Below are positions 1 to 5,502 of a DNA stretch of 8,131 nucleotides, one piece after another (position 1 is the first letter of the stretch; each line of letters begins with the position of its first letter). Under the pieces are notes generated by a model that saw only the letters and a program-made list of their open reading frames with translations, was not told where the DNA came from and did not search any database. Where the stretch lies: contig WAJZ01000151.1 in NCBI GenBank assembly GCA_015523575.1, positions 1 to 8,131 of the forward strand. The letters are read 5' to 3'. Origin of the DNA: Candidatus Hestiella acidicharens. GTDB taxonomy: Archaea; Thermoproteota; Thermoprotei_A; Sulfolobales; Acidilobaceae. A program made the position numbers and the translations under genes.

Positions 1-666
1 CCCTTTAGGATGACTCTTTATATATATCCCAGCAAACCTCTTATCAGCCTCTTCTAGCGCTGGTGCTATGGATGACTCAGGAATCCCTACTATCTTAAAG
101 CCACACTCAACGACCACCATGTTCGAGGTTCCCTTTATCCTCTCCATAACATAATCCTCAAATATTGCCTCCATTTCTCTCGGTACACCAGGTAGTGAGA
201 TTACAATCTTTCCATTAATCTCAAGCCAAGAACCAGGGGCTATTCCCACGGGGTTCGGAAGGGGGATAGAGCCTTGAGGAAGGTATGCCATCTTCTCCCT
301 TTCTTTAGTCATCTCCATATTAGCTTGCTCATACTTCTTCCTTATTTCTTCCAACGCACTTTCATAAAGGGCAAGCCCCCTATTAGTAGCCTTAGATACA
401 GCTTCTAGCGTTATATCATCATAAGTTGGTCCTAAACCACCTGTTGTAATTATTATCTTTATTCCACTATCTTGCAGGCCCCTCTTTACTTCATTAACTA
501 TATCATCTATTGCGTCCGGAACGACAATAATCCTTCTTACACCAATGCCCAAAAAAGTCAGCCTTCTAGCAATCCAAGAAGCGTTAGTGTTTACAACCCT
601 GCCTATGAGTAGCTCGTTACCTATTGAAAGGATCCATGCACCTAGACTCTCTTTTACTACCACCAT
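1..666 (-). CDS. CinA-family MoCF-domain (molybdopterin-binding-like) protein, C-terminus cut off by the window edge
   Basis: The reading frame enters from the left edge and gives 222 codons from an ATG at 664-666, with no stop in the window, so the C-terminus is missing. The protein opens with the hallmark GNELLIGRVVNTNA (residues 16-29), followed by TTGGLGPTYDD (74-84), PNPVGIAPG (137-145) and LPGVPREM (158-165). This is the MoCF/MogA-like nucleotide-binding fold of the CinA N-terminal domain. Bacterial CinA proteins add a C-terminal nicotinamide-nucleotide amidase domain, whereas many archaeal homologues of roughly 250 residues have only the MoCF part, so little may be missing. The exact reaction is unknown; pyrophosphatase activity on ADP-ribose or NAD-related compounds is known for some relatives. 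A GGTG ribosome site lies about 6 bases before the ATG. The start is only 33 bases after the tRNA-Ala gene on the same strand, with no promoter-like sequence between, suggesting cotranscription. The family call is secure; the function is not. Confidence 0.9.
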   Translation of the reverse strand, partial: MVVVKESLGAWILSIGNELLIGRVVNTNASWIARRLTFLGIGVRRIIVVPDAIDDIVNEVKRGLQDSGIKIIITTGGLGPTYDDITLEAVSKATNRGLALYESALEEIRKKYEQANMEMTKEREKMAYLPQGSIPLPNPVGIAPGSWLEINGKIVISLPGVPREMEAIFEDYVMERIKGTSNMVVVECGFKIVGIPESSIAPALEEADKRFAGIYIKSHPKG

Positions 667-699
667 CTATACACCCAACCAGCGCACAACGCAATTATG

Positions 700-773
700 T
701 GGACCGGCCGGGATTTGAACCCGGGGCCTCTCGGATGCCAACCGAGCGCTCTTCCAGACTGAGCTACCGGCCC
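700..773 (-). tRNA. tRNA-Ala, anticodon GGC, intronless
   Basis: The minus strand folds into a full 74-base cloverleaf. The acceptor stem GGGCCGG pairs with CCGGTCC, followed by discriminator A at 700. The D stem is GCTC/GAGC, the anticodon stem CTCGG/CCGAG with loop TTGGCAT, and the T stem CCGGG/CCCGG with loop TTCAAAT. The anticodon GGC (plus-strand 737-739) reads alanine GCC/GCU codons. The third acceptor pair is G3:U70 (positions 771 and 703), the universal alanine identity element, which independently confirms the assignment. There is no intron, and the 3' CCA is not encoded, since the next bases read CAT. A TATA element centred about 28 bases upstream suits archaeal tRNA transcription. 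The gene is divergent from orc1/cdc6 and lies immediately upstream of the CinA-like gene. Confidence 0.98.
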
Positions 774-794
774 CCAGTTCTCATTTACATTGAC

Positions 795-810
795 AAATTT
801 ATAAAATTTT
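795..810. promoter_or_regulatory. TATA element usable in both directions, for tRNA-Ala (minus) and orc1/cdc6 (plus)
   Basis: The AT-rich, nearly symmetrical run AAATTTATAAAATTTT reads TTTATAAAT on the minus strand (797-805), centred about 28 bases before the tRNA-Ala 5' end, the usual archaeal box A distance. On the plus strand it reads TTTATAAAAT (798-807), which would start orc1/cdc6 transcripts near 829. A-rich bases flank it on both sides, as expected for TFB recognition elements. Use for the tRNA is well supported; use for orc1/cdc6 is inferred from position. Confidence 0.65.
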
Positions 811-834
811 GCAACAGGCCATACCATTCTTAAG

Positions 835-874
835 CTTTCCAGTAGCTAAAATTTCCACTGGAACTGGTGGAAAG
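835..874. promoter_or_regulatory. Origin-recognition-box-like nested inverted repeat before orc1/cdc6
   Basis: Three TTTCCA/TGGAA sites sit in 40 bases: CTTTCCA at 835-841, the dyad TTCCACTGGAA at 853-863, and TGGAAAG at 868-874. On the minus strand the central dyad reads TTCCAGTGGAAAT, matching the dyad core of the mini-origin recognition box bound by archaeal Orc1/Cdc6. The G-rich tail of full-length boxes is absent. The outer arms form a second inverted repeat around it. Lying directly upstream of an orc1/cdc6 gene is the classic setting for such boxes, as at the Sulfolobus cdc6-1 origin. The right arm overlaps the orc1/cdc6 ribosome site (GGTGG, 866-870). The motif match is seen; binding and origin activity are inferred. 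Confidence 0.55.
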
Positions 875-2089
875 ATGACAAACTTGGATGAAATATTCAA
901 CTCTGCGTACAAATCAAAAGTATTTAGGAGGAGGGAGGTGCTCCTTCCTGATTACATACCGGAGATACTGCCTCATAGAGACAAAGAAATAAAGAAAGTG
1001 GCCCTTACGCTAGCACCTTCCCTCAGGGGGGAAAGGCCGAGCAACATTTTCATCTATGGGCTTACTGGAACCGGAAAGACAGCTGTTGTGAAATATGTAT
1101 TAAGAAAACTAAAGGAAAACGCTACTGGAAAAGGGGTAAACGTAGAATATATATACGTGAACGTAAGGCATAGAGAAACACCTTATAGAATATTAGCAGA
1201 TATAGCTGAACACTTTAACATAAGGGTACCATTCACGGGCCTTTCCATTGGAGAAGTCTACAATAGGATAATAAGGAAGATAAGCGACATCGAAACCGTA
1301 CTTATCATAGCCCTTGATGAAGTAGATTTTCTAGTCAAGAAGTATGGTGATGACCTACTATATAACCTAACAAGGATCAATGAACAGCTCTCTAGGTCAA
1401 AGGTATCGCTTATTGGTATAACCAATAGCCTTAAATTAATAGAAAGCCTAGACCCTAGAGTAAAGAGTAGCTTAAACGAGGAAGAATTGGTGTTCCCTCC
1501 ATATGACGCAAAGCAACTCCAAGACATCCTATATCCTAGGGCTATGGATGCGTTTGTAGAAAACGCTTTAGACGAAGACATAGTTCCCCTATGTTCAGCA
1601 TTAGCTGCAAGGGACCATGGCGATGCTAGGAGGGCCCTGGACCTCCTGAGGATTGCAGGGGAGATTGCCGAGAGAGAGGAAAGAAATAAAGTTGTCAAGG
1701 ATGATGTTATGAAGGCAAGAATAGAAATAGAAAGGGATAGGGTTAGCGACATAATCAAAACGCTACCGCTTCATGGAAAGTTAGTTATGCTTTCCATATT
1801 AATTACGACTGGCTATGGAAAGGATTATGCTACAACAGGCGAAATTTATGATAAGTATAAAAAAATTGTTTCTACGTTAGGCTTCGAAGAGATTACCTTA
1901 AGGAGGGTCAGCGGTATTATTGGAGAGCTAGATATGCTTGGTATAATTAGCGGAAGGATAATAAGCAGAGGTAGATATGGGAAAACGAGGGTGATAAACC
2001 TAGGAGGTGATGCCAAGACAATTATAGAAGCTTTAAGGGAAGATCCAATAATGGATGAGATACTCAATGAGGAGATAAAATGGAAATAG
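875..2089 (+). CDS. cdc6: Orc1/Cdc6-type replication initiator (AAA+ ATPase with winged helix)
   Basis: This protein recognises replication origins and helps load the MCM helicase. The 404 residues carry Walker A GLTGTGKT (62-69), Walker B with ALDEVD (146-151), a sensor-1 Asn in GITNS (N184), a candidate arginine finger in DPR (R195), and sensor 2 in GDARRALDLL (249-258). A C-terminal winged helix follows from about 295; its basic wing GRIISRGRYGKTR (360-372) would contact DNA. The length is normal for the family. I start at ATG 875, which has a GGTGG ribosome site four bases upstream and begins MTNLDEIF. The frame stays open back to 809, but those residues overlap the promoter and look non-coding. 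Transcription probably begins from the TATA element at 798-807. The gene is coupled by a 10-base overlap to the DUF99 gene. The adjoining origin-box-like repeat suggests an Orc1-1/Cdc6-1 type paralogue, though that subtype is inferred from context. Confidence 0.97.
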   Translation: MTNLDEIFNSAYKSKVFRRREVLLPDYIPEILPHRDKEIKKVALTLAPSLRGERPSNIFIYGLTGTGKTAVVKYVLRKLKENATGKGVNVEYIYVNVRHRETPYRILADIAEHFNIRVPFTGLSIGEVYNRIIRKISDIETVLIIALDEVDFLVKKYGDDLLYNLTRINEQLSRSKVSLIGITNSLKLIESLDPRVKSSLNEEELVFPPYDAKQLQDILYPRAMDAFVENALDEDIVPLCSALAARDHGDARRALDLLRIAGEIAEREERNKVVKDDVMKARIEIERDRVSDIIKTLPLHGKLVMLSILITTGYGKDYATTGEIYDKYKKIVSTLGFEEITLRRVSGIIGELDMLGIISGRIISRGRYGKTRVINLGGDAKTIIEALREDPIMDEILNEEIKWK

Positions 2090-2640
2090 AGAGGATAATA
2101 GCTTGTGATGATGGCAAGGTAAAAAAGTTTGAGCAAAAAGTAACCCTTTCCCTCTGTGTCTCATACAGGGAGCTATGGCCTGAAGAGATAAAGGTTAATT
2201 ATATTCATACTGATGGACTTGACGCAACCTCTGTTTTGTCTCATCTGATACGCTTGCTATCAAGGGGTGAAAGGGCTATTGCTCTTTTTGATTCGCTAAC
2301 AATCGCTGGTTTTAACATAATATCTTTACCTGGCATATATAGGCTTACAGGAATTCCTTCTATAGTCATCTATACCTACGAGCCTTCCTTAAGAAGGATA
2401 AGGGAAGCCCTACGCCTCCATTTTAAAGACATGCCTATAAGGGAGAAAGCGCTCAATCTGATAAGCAAAGTAGAAAAGGTAAAAACGAAAATGGGTGACG
2501 TTTACATCATCAACTGGGGGGTTGACAAAGATAGCGCTATTGAGATTATAAACTCAACCCAGCAATACTCTAGGGTTCCTGAACCCCTAAGGGTTTCGCA
2601 CATTATTGCTTCAAGCATTTCTGACCTAGTATCTTTATAG
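2080..2640 (+). CDS. DUF99 / UPF0215 family protein (endonuclease dU family)
   Basis: The 186-residue protein fits the archaeal DUF99 family, whose members have an RNase H-like fold related to endonuclease V and are named endonuclease dU in family databases. Conserved marks are the early DDG (10-12), TDGLDAT (44-50), AGFNI (76-80) and the following PGIYRLTGIPSIVIYTYEPS region (84-103). The acidic residues D10, D11, D45 and D48 are plausible metal ligands. Family knowledge suggests cutting at deaminated bases in DNA, useful at high temperature where cytosine deaminates quickly, but activity cannot be read from sequence. The usual DDGPF reads DDGKV here, so this is a somewhat divergent member. 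The ATG lies inside the last codons of orc1/cdc6 (10-base overlap), with a GAGGAG ribosome site upstream, implying one transcript and coupled translation. Confidence 0.82.
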   Translation: MEIERIIACDDGKVKKFEQKVTLSLCVSYRELWPEEIKVNYIHTDGLDATSVLSHLIRLLSRGERAIALFDSLTIAGFNIISLPGIYRLTGIPSIVIYTYEPSLRRIREALRLHFKDMPIREKALNLISKVEKVKTKMGDVYIINWGVDKDSAIEIINSTQQYSRVPEPLRVSHIIASSISDLVSL

Positions 2641-2684
2641 CAAACCTTTATTATCCTTGAGATAAAACAAGAGATAAGGTGAGG
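2634..2684 (+). promoter_or_regulatory. Possible promoter and ribosome site of the MBL-fold gene
   Basis: The 49-base gap after the DUF99 gene has two weak TATA-like sequences, TTTATAG at 2634-2640 and TTTATTAT at 2647-2654. Either would place a transcript start within about 30 bases of the ATG. A strong ribosome site GGTGAGG lies at 2678-2684, five bases before the ATG at 2690. The gene may therefore have its own promoter or be read through from orc1/cdc6. The TATA assignment is weak; the ribosome site is convincing. Confidence 0.4.
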
Positions 2685-2689
2685 ATTTA

Positions 2690-3583
2690 ATGGAAACACT
2701 CAAAGATATTTATGTGATTGATACTTCACCTTACGAATTAAAGGGTATAGTCTCCTCCTTTTTAATAGTTGACGAAAAGGTAGCAATAATAGACCCAGGA
2801 CCGGCAAAAGAATATGAGAAGCTACGCCTTGCATTGGAGCGATATGGAGTTAAACCAGATATAGTAATTGCGACGCACGTTCACTTAGATCATGCAGGCG
2901 CTACTGGGAACTTGCTAAGAGACTATCCTAGCTCTGTAGCCTACGTACATCCAAGGGGAGTAAAGCATATTGTTGATCCAAGCAAATTGTGGGAAGCTGC
3001 TAACGCGTTTTCTAAACTGCTCTCTGATGCCTATGGAAAGCCGATAGGCTCCGAAGAGAAAAGGGTTATTGCAGCGGAGGACATGCTATCGCTAAGCCTA
3101 GGAAAACATGAAATCAAATTCATACACACACCTGGTCATGCAAGCCATCATATGAGCATAATTTTGTATCCAGAGAAAGTCCTCTTTTCCGGAGACTCCG
3201 CTGGGGGGATATTTGATATCCAAGGAAAAGAAGTTTACGCCATTACCTCCCCAAAACCCTTTAAACCGAAGCTGTATCTAGAAAGCATAAGGAAGATGAA
3301 AAAAACAGAACCAACCTTTATAGCACCAACACACTTTGGTATTCATAAAAATGGAAGAAGATACCTCGATATCGCTGAAGAAAGAACAGTATTGTGGTTA
3401 AATAAGATAAGTGAATTTGTGAAAGAAGGAAAAGATGACATCAAGCTTATATATAATGAACTACTCAAGTTCGATGAAGACCTCAGGGCAATAAATGAAA
3501 CGGGCATAAGCTTTCTTATAAATGGCTTCATAAGCGATACAATAGGTGGTATGATAGATGCAATAAAAAATGGAGAATGGTAG
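2690..3583 (+). CDS. Metallo-beta-lactamase-fold hydrolase (glyoxalase II-like)
   Basis: The 297-residue protein has the full dinuclear zinc site of the MBL superfamily: HVHLDH (63-68, the HxHxDH motif), H150 in HTPGHASHH, D169 in FSGDSAGG, and H215 in APTHFG. An early DPGP (35-38) is also typical. This set suggests an active hydrolase. Overall layout resembles glyoxalase II-like MBL proteins rather than the beta-CASP nucleases, whose extra domain is missing. The substrate cannot be told; thioesters, lactones or phosphodiesters are all cut by relatives. The C-terminal third (about 225-297) is helical and charged and may cover the active site. No signal peptide is visible, so it is probably cytoplasmic. 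It follows the DUF99 gene by 49 bases in the same direction and ends 14 bases from the convergent cren7 gene. The fold assignment is firm; the role is unknown. Confidence 0.92.
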   Translation: METLKDIYVIDTSPYELKGIVSSFLIVDEKVAIIDPGPAKEYEKLRLALERYGVKPDIVIATHVHLDHAGATGNLLRDYPSSVAYVHPRGVKHIVDPSKLWEAANAFSKLLSDAYGKPIGSEEKRVIAAEDMLSLSLGKHEIKFIHTPGHASHHMSIILYPEKVLFSGDSAGGIFDIQGKEVYAITSPKPFKPKLYLESIRKMKKTEPTFIAPTHFGIHKNGRRYLDIAEERTVLWLNKISEFVKEGKDDIKLIYNELLKFDEDLRAINETGISFLINGFISDTIGGMIDAIKNGEW

Positions 3584-3586
3584 ATC

Positions 3587-3593
3587 AAAAAAA
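3587..3593 (-). terminator. Oligo-T terminator after cren7
   Basis: Seven consecutive T residues on the minus strand begin five bases past the cren7 stop codon. Archaeal RNA polymerase stops at such T runs without needing a hairpin. No matching T run follows the convergent MBL gene on the plus strand. Confidence 0.5.
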
Positions 3594-3597
3594 CTGT

Positions 3598-3768
3598 TTA
3601 CTCTACCTTTGCCCTAAAATACTTTCCTGTCTCAGGGCTCTTGAAAAGGCCTATCTTTACGCCCTTTCCCCTCTTAGGTGCTAGAGTCCATACCTTTATA
3701 GGGGCAAGGCTTACTTCTTTACCTGTAGTTGGATCCTTTACCTTTACTGTCGAGTGTTTACTTGACAT
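3598..3768 (-). CDS. cren7: Chromatin protein Cren7
   Basis: This 56-residue basic protein begins [13 protein letters not shown] and contains [19 protein letters not shown] (25-43) and [11 protein letters not shown] (44-54). The pattern matches crenarchaeal Cren7, a small SH3-like barrel that binds the DNA minor groove, bends DNA and compacts the chromosome. Expected DNA-contact residues are present: W27, L29 (the position of the intercalating leucine), P31, K32, V37 and F42. Compared with Sulfolobus Cren7 as I recall it, the loop reads PKRGKG rather than PKGRKG, and the protein ends at VE, lacking the acidic DDYPI-type tail. The ATG at 3766-3768 has a GAGGT ribosome site upstream and a TATA element (3802-3813) at a distance giving a short leader. 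A T7 run follows the stop. The family is essentially restricted to Crenarchaeota, so this gene is the best lineage marker in the window. Confidence 0.95.
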   Translation of the reverse strand: MSSKHSTVKVKDPTTGKEVSLAPIKVWTLAPKRGKGVKIGLFKSPETGKYFRAKVE

Positions 3769-3944
3769 ATTACCTCACTATTTTTAGCAATGAGCAATTA
3801 GAATTTATAAATTTTTACTTTTTTTAAACAGATTATCCTAAAATAAAAATGGGTATTGGGTATTATCATAATAATAGTAATGCTAGCGTAAAATCCCAAA
3901 AAAGAATTTAATCCTGCCCGATATTGCTATAGGAGGTGAAAGAC
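3769..3944. promoter_or_regulatory. Divergent promoter region between cren7 and the zinc-ribbon gene
   Basis: The perfect palindrome AATTTATAAATT at 3802-3813 can serve as a TATA box on either strand. For cren7 its centre is about 40 bases from the ATG, predicting a start near 3781 and a leader of about 13 bases. For the zinc-ribbon gene a start near 3833 would leave a leader of roughly 110 bases. A second plus-strand candidate, TTTTAAA, lies at 3822-3828. The leader holds a short direct repeat, GGGTATT twice in tandem (3851-3864). I see no riboswitch fold or tRNA. Assignment to cren7 is likely; to the plus strand, possible. Confidence 0.55.
3932..3939 (+). promoter_or_regulatory. Strong ribosome-binding site fixing a TTG start
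   Basis: GGAGGTGA is a near-complete match to the archaeal 16S rRNA tail and lies five bases before TTG 3945-3947. It is the strongest such site in the window and decides the start of the zinc-ribbon gene, which has no suitable ATG. Confidence 0.8.
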
Positions 3945-4097
3945 TTGACAAAGTGGCTACTCAGATGCAATCAATGCAAAAAAGAATGGGTATTACCGGT
4001 CAGCTTTGAAGTAGATAAGATGAAATCCCTGTATCTGTATTGCCCCTATTGCAAGAAAAATACATTCCATACACCTGTTAGGAAGTTGGAGGATTAA
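3945..4097 (+). CDS. Small two-CxxC zinc-ribbon protein, function unknown
   Basis: The frame starts at TTG and gives 50 residues, beginning MTKWLLRCNQCKKEW and ending RKLED. Two knuckles, C8-x2-C11 and C33-x2-C36, are spaced 21 residues apart, the arrangement of a single zinc ribbon that binds one zinc ion. Both knuckles are followed by lysines, and the protein is basic apart from its last residues, so binding to nucleic acid or a protein partner is plausible. I do not recognise the family. It is real on three grounds: the near-perfect GGAGGTGA ribosome site at correct spacing, the intact metal-binding pattern, and the uninterrupted frame filling the gap. It is divergent from cren7, and its last 20 bases overlap the 3' end of the convergent ThrRS-ed gene. 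Ribosomal or RNA-polymerase-associated small zinc proteins are possible relatives, but no specific one fits. Confidence 0.75.
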   Translation: MTKWLLRCNQCKKEWVLPVSFEVDKMKSLYLYCPYCKKNTFHTPVRKLED

Positions 4098-5502
4098 TAG
4101 GCTTCATAAAGGGGCTTTCTGATATCAAAGTAGCGACTTCCTCATAAAACGTTTCAATACTTAAGACCTCTTGGGAACCCTGCTTCCATCTCCTCCTAAC
4201 GTTTACTGTATTGGTTTCAACTTCCTTTTCTCCTATGACCACTATTATAGGGACCCATGCTTTTCCAGCGGCTCTTACCCTTGTACCAAGGCTTTTACCT
4301 GGTGGATCATAATAGACCCTTACACCACTTGAAACCAAGTTCATAGTTATTTCTTTTGCATAGGCTTCATGTTGCTCCTTTACCGGTATCACAGCCACTT
4401 GATATGGAGAAAGCCAAAATGGGAGGTATGGCGTCACGCCATTTTCTGCTTCTTTAAACCCATAATCTATTAAGGAGGCTATCAGGTTTCTCATCGGACC
4501 TAAACAGGTTATCTCTTTATCTCTCACATATCCCTTTGATCCTATTGTAGAAAAGCCACCGTTTCTTGTTTTATATAGGTATACGTCTAGCCCATAATCA
4601 ACATCATAGGGTATGTTGAACCCTTGTTTGTTTGATGATATCATGCTCAATAAATGATCTGAAAAACCGTTCATAATTTCATTTAGTTTTTCCTTAATAG
4701 AATCTTCTTTATAAATTGACGGCATGAGCAATACTTCTGAACCTGAAGGAGACCCATATAATATTATCCCATCGTCTTTTACGTACCTTCCGTTATCTAG
4801 ACACGACCTTATAAATGAGGTGAGACCAGAAATACCACTAACTTCAGTAACACCACCATGCTTTATTTTTACGCTATCTATACTAAACCTATCCATAGCC
4901 CACGTTAGAAGTGCATCCATGATAAACTTGCCTATTGAGCTAATACTATCTGGAAAGATACCGAATTTCTGCATAACACCTAATACTTTGTTATCCCATG
5001 GATTGCCTGATGTAAGTTCCTTTGGTAATAGAGAAGAAGAAATGGCACTATCTATTGAAAGTACCTTTGAGTCCTTTATATAAAACGGACCCCTTGGAGA
5101 TTCTATAGTCCTTGAAAGCTCACAAAGAGGATGACCCCTGCAAGTAATAGAGAAACCCTTATACCATCCAAATGGTGCCCTCTTTACCTTAAAGCCCATA
5201 TCTTCTAGGTGCTTCTTTATAAGCTCAAGTATCTCTACAGCCATTTGAGGTTCGGCCAAGCTAGATGAGAGGTGAGCAAAAGGATATATTATCACTTCCT
5301 TTACCCCAAACCTATTAGCATGTGCAGAAAGTTCAAAGGCGGCTTCCTTTGCCAAGGAGGGTAAGTCCTCCTTTTCAACACTAATGAAACCAGCAACGCA
5401 CTCCCCTCCTTCAAAACTACTTGCAGAGTCAGGAGGGTTTTCAATAGCCTTCTCAACAGCCCAATATTTTATTTTATCCAAGTGTATCATAAGCATCCTC
5501 AA
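4078..5502 (-). CDS. Threonyl-tRNA synthetase editing subunit (ThrRS-ed), lacking the catalytic core
   Basis: The 474-residue protein has three parts. Residues 1-143 are the archaeal ThrRS editing domain, related to D-aminoacyl-tRNA deacylases, which clears serine wrongly attached to tRNA-Thr. Its expected active residues are present: H77 in FAHLSSSLAEP, Y114 and K115 in PFGWYKGF, and E128 in GHPLCELSR. Residues about 355-465 are a class II anticodon-binding domain (YLPFWLSPYQVAVIPV, then SGVRVYYDPPG). The middle 210 residues replace the synthetase core and show no intact class II motifs 1-3; GPMRNLIASLI (335-345) may be a motif 3 remnant. Full archaeal ThrRS is about 620 residues. Crenarchaea are known to split the enzyme into catalytic and editing proteins, so a separate catalytic gene should exist elsewhere. 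The TTG start at 5500-5502 gives MRMLMIHLDK, aligning with typical archaeal ThrRS N-termini, and a GGTG ribosome site precedes it. Confidence 0.93.
   Translation of the reverse strand: MRMLMIHLDKIKYWAVEKAIENPPDSASSFEGGECVAGFISVEKEDLPSLAKEAAFELSAHANRFGVKEVIIYPFAHLSSSLAEPQMAVEILELIKKHLEDMGFKVKRAPFGWYKGFSITCRGHPLCELSRTIESPRGPFYIKDSKVLSIDSAISSSLLPKELTSGNPWDNKVLGVMQKFGIFPDSISSIGKFIMDALLTWAMDRFSIDSVKIKHGGVTEVSGISGLTSFIRSCLDNGRYVKDDGIILYGSPSGSEVLLMPSIYKEDSIKEKLNEIMNGFSDHLLSMISSNKQGFNIPYDVDYGLDVYLYKTRNGGFSTIGSKGYVRDKEITCLGPMRNLIASLIDYGFKEAENGVTPYLPFWLSPYQVAVIPVKEQHEAYAKEITMNLVSSGVRVYYDPPGKSLGTRVRAAGKAWVPIIVVIGEKEVETNTVNVRRRWKQGSQEVLSIETFYEEVATLISESPFMKPINPPTS

Noticed and set aside
624..833. 69-codon plus-strand frame across the tRNA gene
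   Set aside because: It runs antisense to the CinA-like start and through the whole tRNA-Ala gene; its apparent protein is tRNA sequence read as codons.
809..874. Longer orc1/cdc6 start giving 22 extra N-terminal residues
   Set aside because: The extra codons cover the promoter, the predicted transcript start and the inverted repeat, and the ATG at 875 has a proper GGTGG site four bases upstream and gives a normal family length.
1242..1253. TTTCCATTGGAG as another origin box
   Set aside because: It lies within the orc1/cdc6 coding sequence and misses the symmetrical last base; it is isolated and explained by codons of the protein.
1258..1758. 166-codon minus-strand frame inside orc1/cdc6
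   Set aside because: It is antisense to a fully conserved AAA+ protein, rich in Ser/Leu/Ile as expected from a shadow frame, and has no domain or ribosome site.
4724..5083. 119-codon plus-strand frame within ThrRS-ed
   Set aside because: It is antisense to conserved coding sequence with no ribosome site or recognisable domain.
4078..5502. ThrRS-ed as a frameshifted or decayed full synthetase pseudogene
   Set aside because: The frame is open for 474 codons with intact editing and anticodon domains at both ends, and the split architecture is known in Crenarchaea.
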